Shown here in pieces: positions 33,756-34,065 of a stretch of 34,065 nt of DNA. Both the position numbers and the translations under genes were made by a program. This stretch comes from Cyclobacteriaceae bacterium (GTDB taxonomy: Bacteria; Bacteroidota; Bacteroidia; Cytophagales; Cyclobacteriaceae). Each line of letters begins with the position of its first letter. Position 1 is the first letter of the stretch. Under the pieces are notes generated by a model. That model was given only the letters and a program-made list of their open reading frames with translations. It was not told the DNA's origin and made no database searches. The stretch lies in the NCBI GenBank assembly GCA_947458475.1, contig CANGZP010000019.1, forward strand, positions 1-34,065. Reading direction: 5' to 3'.

Positions 33756-33802
33756 GTACGAAGTACCCTGCCTGCGGCAGGCAGGCAAGTACAAGGTACA
33801 AA
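33756..33802 (+). repeat. GTACNNN heptad array split by a palindrome
   Basis: GTACGAA (33756), GTAC (33763), then a 19-bp insertion, then CAA completing the split heptad, GTACAAG (33789) and GTACAAA (33796). Removing the insertion restores a perfect 7-bp series resembling 19525-19552. Confidence 0.78.
33767..33785 (+). repeat. 19-bp GC-rich palindrome inserted in a heptad array
   Basis: CCTGCCTGCGGCAGGCAGG folds as CCTGCCTG, loop CGG, CAGGCAGG (8-bp perfect stem). It sits inside the fourth to fifth base boundary of one heptad, with no loss of flanking bases. Confidence 0.75.
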
Positions 33803-34065
33803 GATCTTTAGGAACAAAATTCAGGTACTAAAACGAATGCCTACTTCAAAATTCTTCAATCGGCATTCGGTGTTCGATATTAGAAAAAATTTCTACACGC
33901 CTTTTTTAAACCACATTAGACACAGTAGAAAAGATACTATGTGTCTCCTATGTTAGCTCCCAGTTAAAAAAATCCTTTCCAGTAATTAAATTTAATAAAA
34001 AGTGGTGAGGGATGAGAGCCAAAATGTGTCTAAATAATCAAAAGATATATTCTCACATAGAAACC
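33803..34065. other. AT-rich right-hand end without a supported gene
   Basis: No open frame with domain character is seen. The box TGTGTCT occurs three times: inverted at 33918-33924 (AGACACA), and direct at 33940-33946 and 34025-34031. The first two form a small stem. This may be upstream sequence of a gene beyond the window. Confidence 0.35.

Noticed and set aside
33913-34033. TGTGTCT boxes as a regulator site at the right edge
   Set aside because: Only 7-9 bp matches with irregular spacing in AT-rich DNA; could be chance, and the gene it might control is outside the window.

Overview
The window looks like chromosomal DNA of a member of the Bacteroidota, probably order Cytophagales (Algoriphagus/Cyclobacteriaceae-like). 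This is inferred from the protein families present, the scarcity of Shine-Dalgarno sites, a few promoter boxes of the Bacteroidota -7 type (TAnnTTTG), a long SecA without a C-terminal zinc tail, and a secreted Tat-type Mn superoxide dismutase. No tRNA, rRNA, CRISPR array, transposase or phage gene was recognised.

Layout. 1-2942: a BioF-like PLP enzyme cut by the left edge, a VOC/glyoxalase-fold protein, a patatin-like phospholipase and an overlapping SAM methyltransferase. 2959-9561 (minus strand): a complete six-gene ebo cluster in the order eboA-B-C-D-E-F. In cyanobacteria this conserved cluster has been linked to export of a scytonemin precursor to the periplasm; its general chemistry is unknown. 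9562-12016: a secreted M28 peptidase between two repeat-rich intergenic regions. 12017-15381: a periplasmic alkaline-phosphatase-superfamily enzyme divergent from a secreted S9 peptidase. 15451-16585: a NadR-type kinase and the PnuC transporter, a nicotinamide riboside salvage pair. 16718-24284: UvrA, a quinone oxidoreductase-like protein, an M20 dipeptidase and DsbD. 24288-25303: a RES/Xre toxin-antitoxin pair with a perfect inverted-repeat operator around its -7 box. 25319-32100: S1/P1 nuclease, M20D amidohydrolase, SPOR-like lipoprotein, SecA and DapF. 32409-33705: secreted Mn-SOD and a MazG-like pyrophosphohydrolase. 33803-34065 holds no gene I can support.

The least expected signal is in the repeats. 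Several intergenic regions contain degenerate arrays with an exact 7-bp period (GTACNNN, GTCNACN and TTGCTAC types). At two places a GC-rich palindrome of 18-19 bp is inserted into such an array without disturbing its phase. Two tandem, diverged copies of the same 18-nt unit lie in frame inside the superoxide dismutase gene and add 12 residues to the protein. Another heptad array forms the 3' end of the quinone oxidoreductase gene. The 11.57-12.01 kb gap is a dense patchwork of related palindromes and a 19-bp tandem repeat. Together these suggest a small palindromic element family that inserts into both intergenic DNA and coding sequence.

In the ebo cluster, EboF appears to have replaced three canonical metal ligands and EboC lacks the second Asp-rich motif of UbiA enzymes, so neither should be assumed to perform its parent family's reaction.
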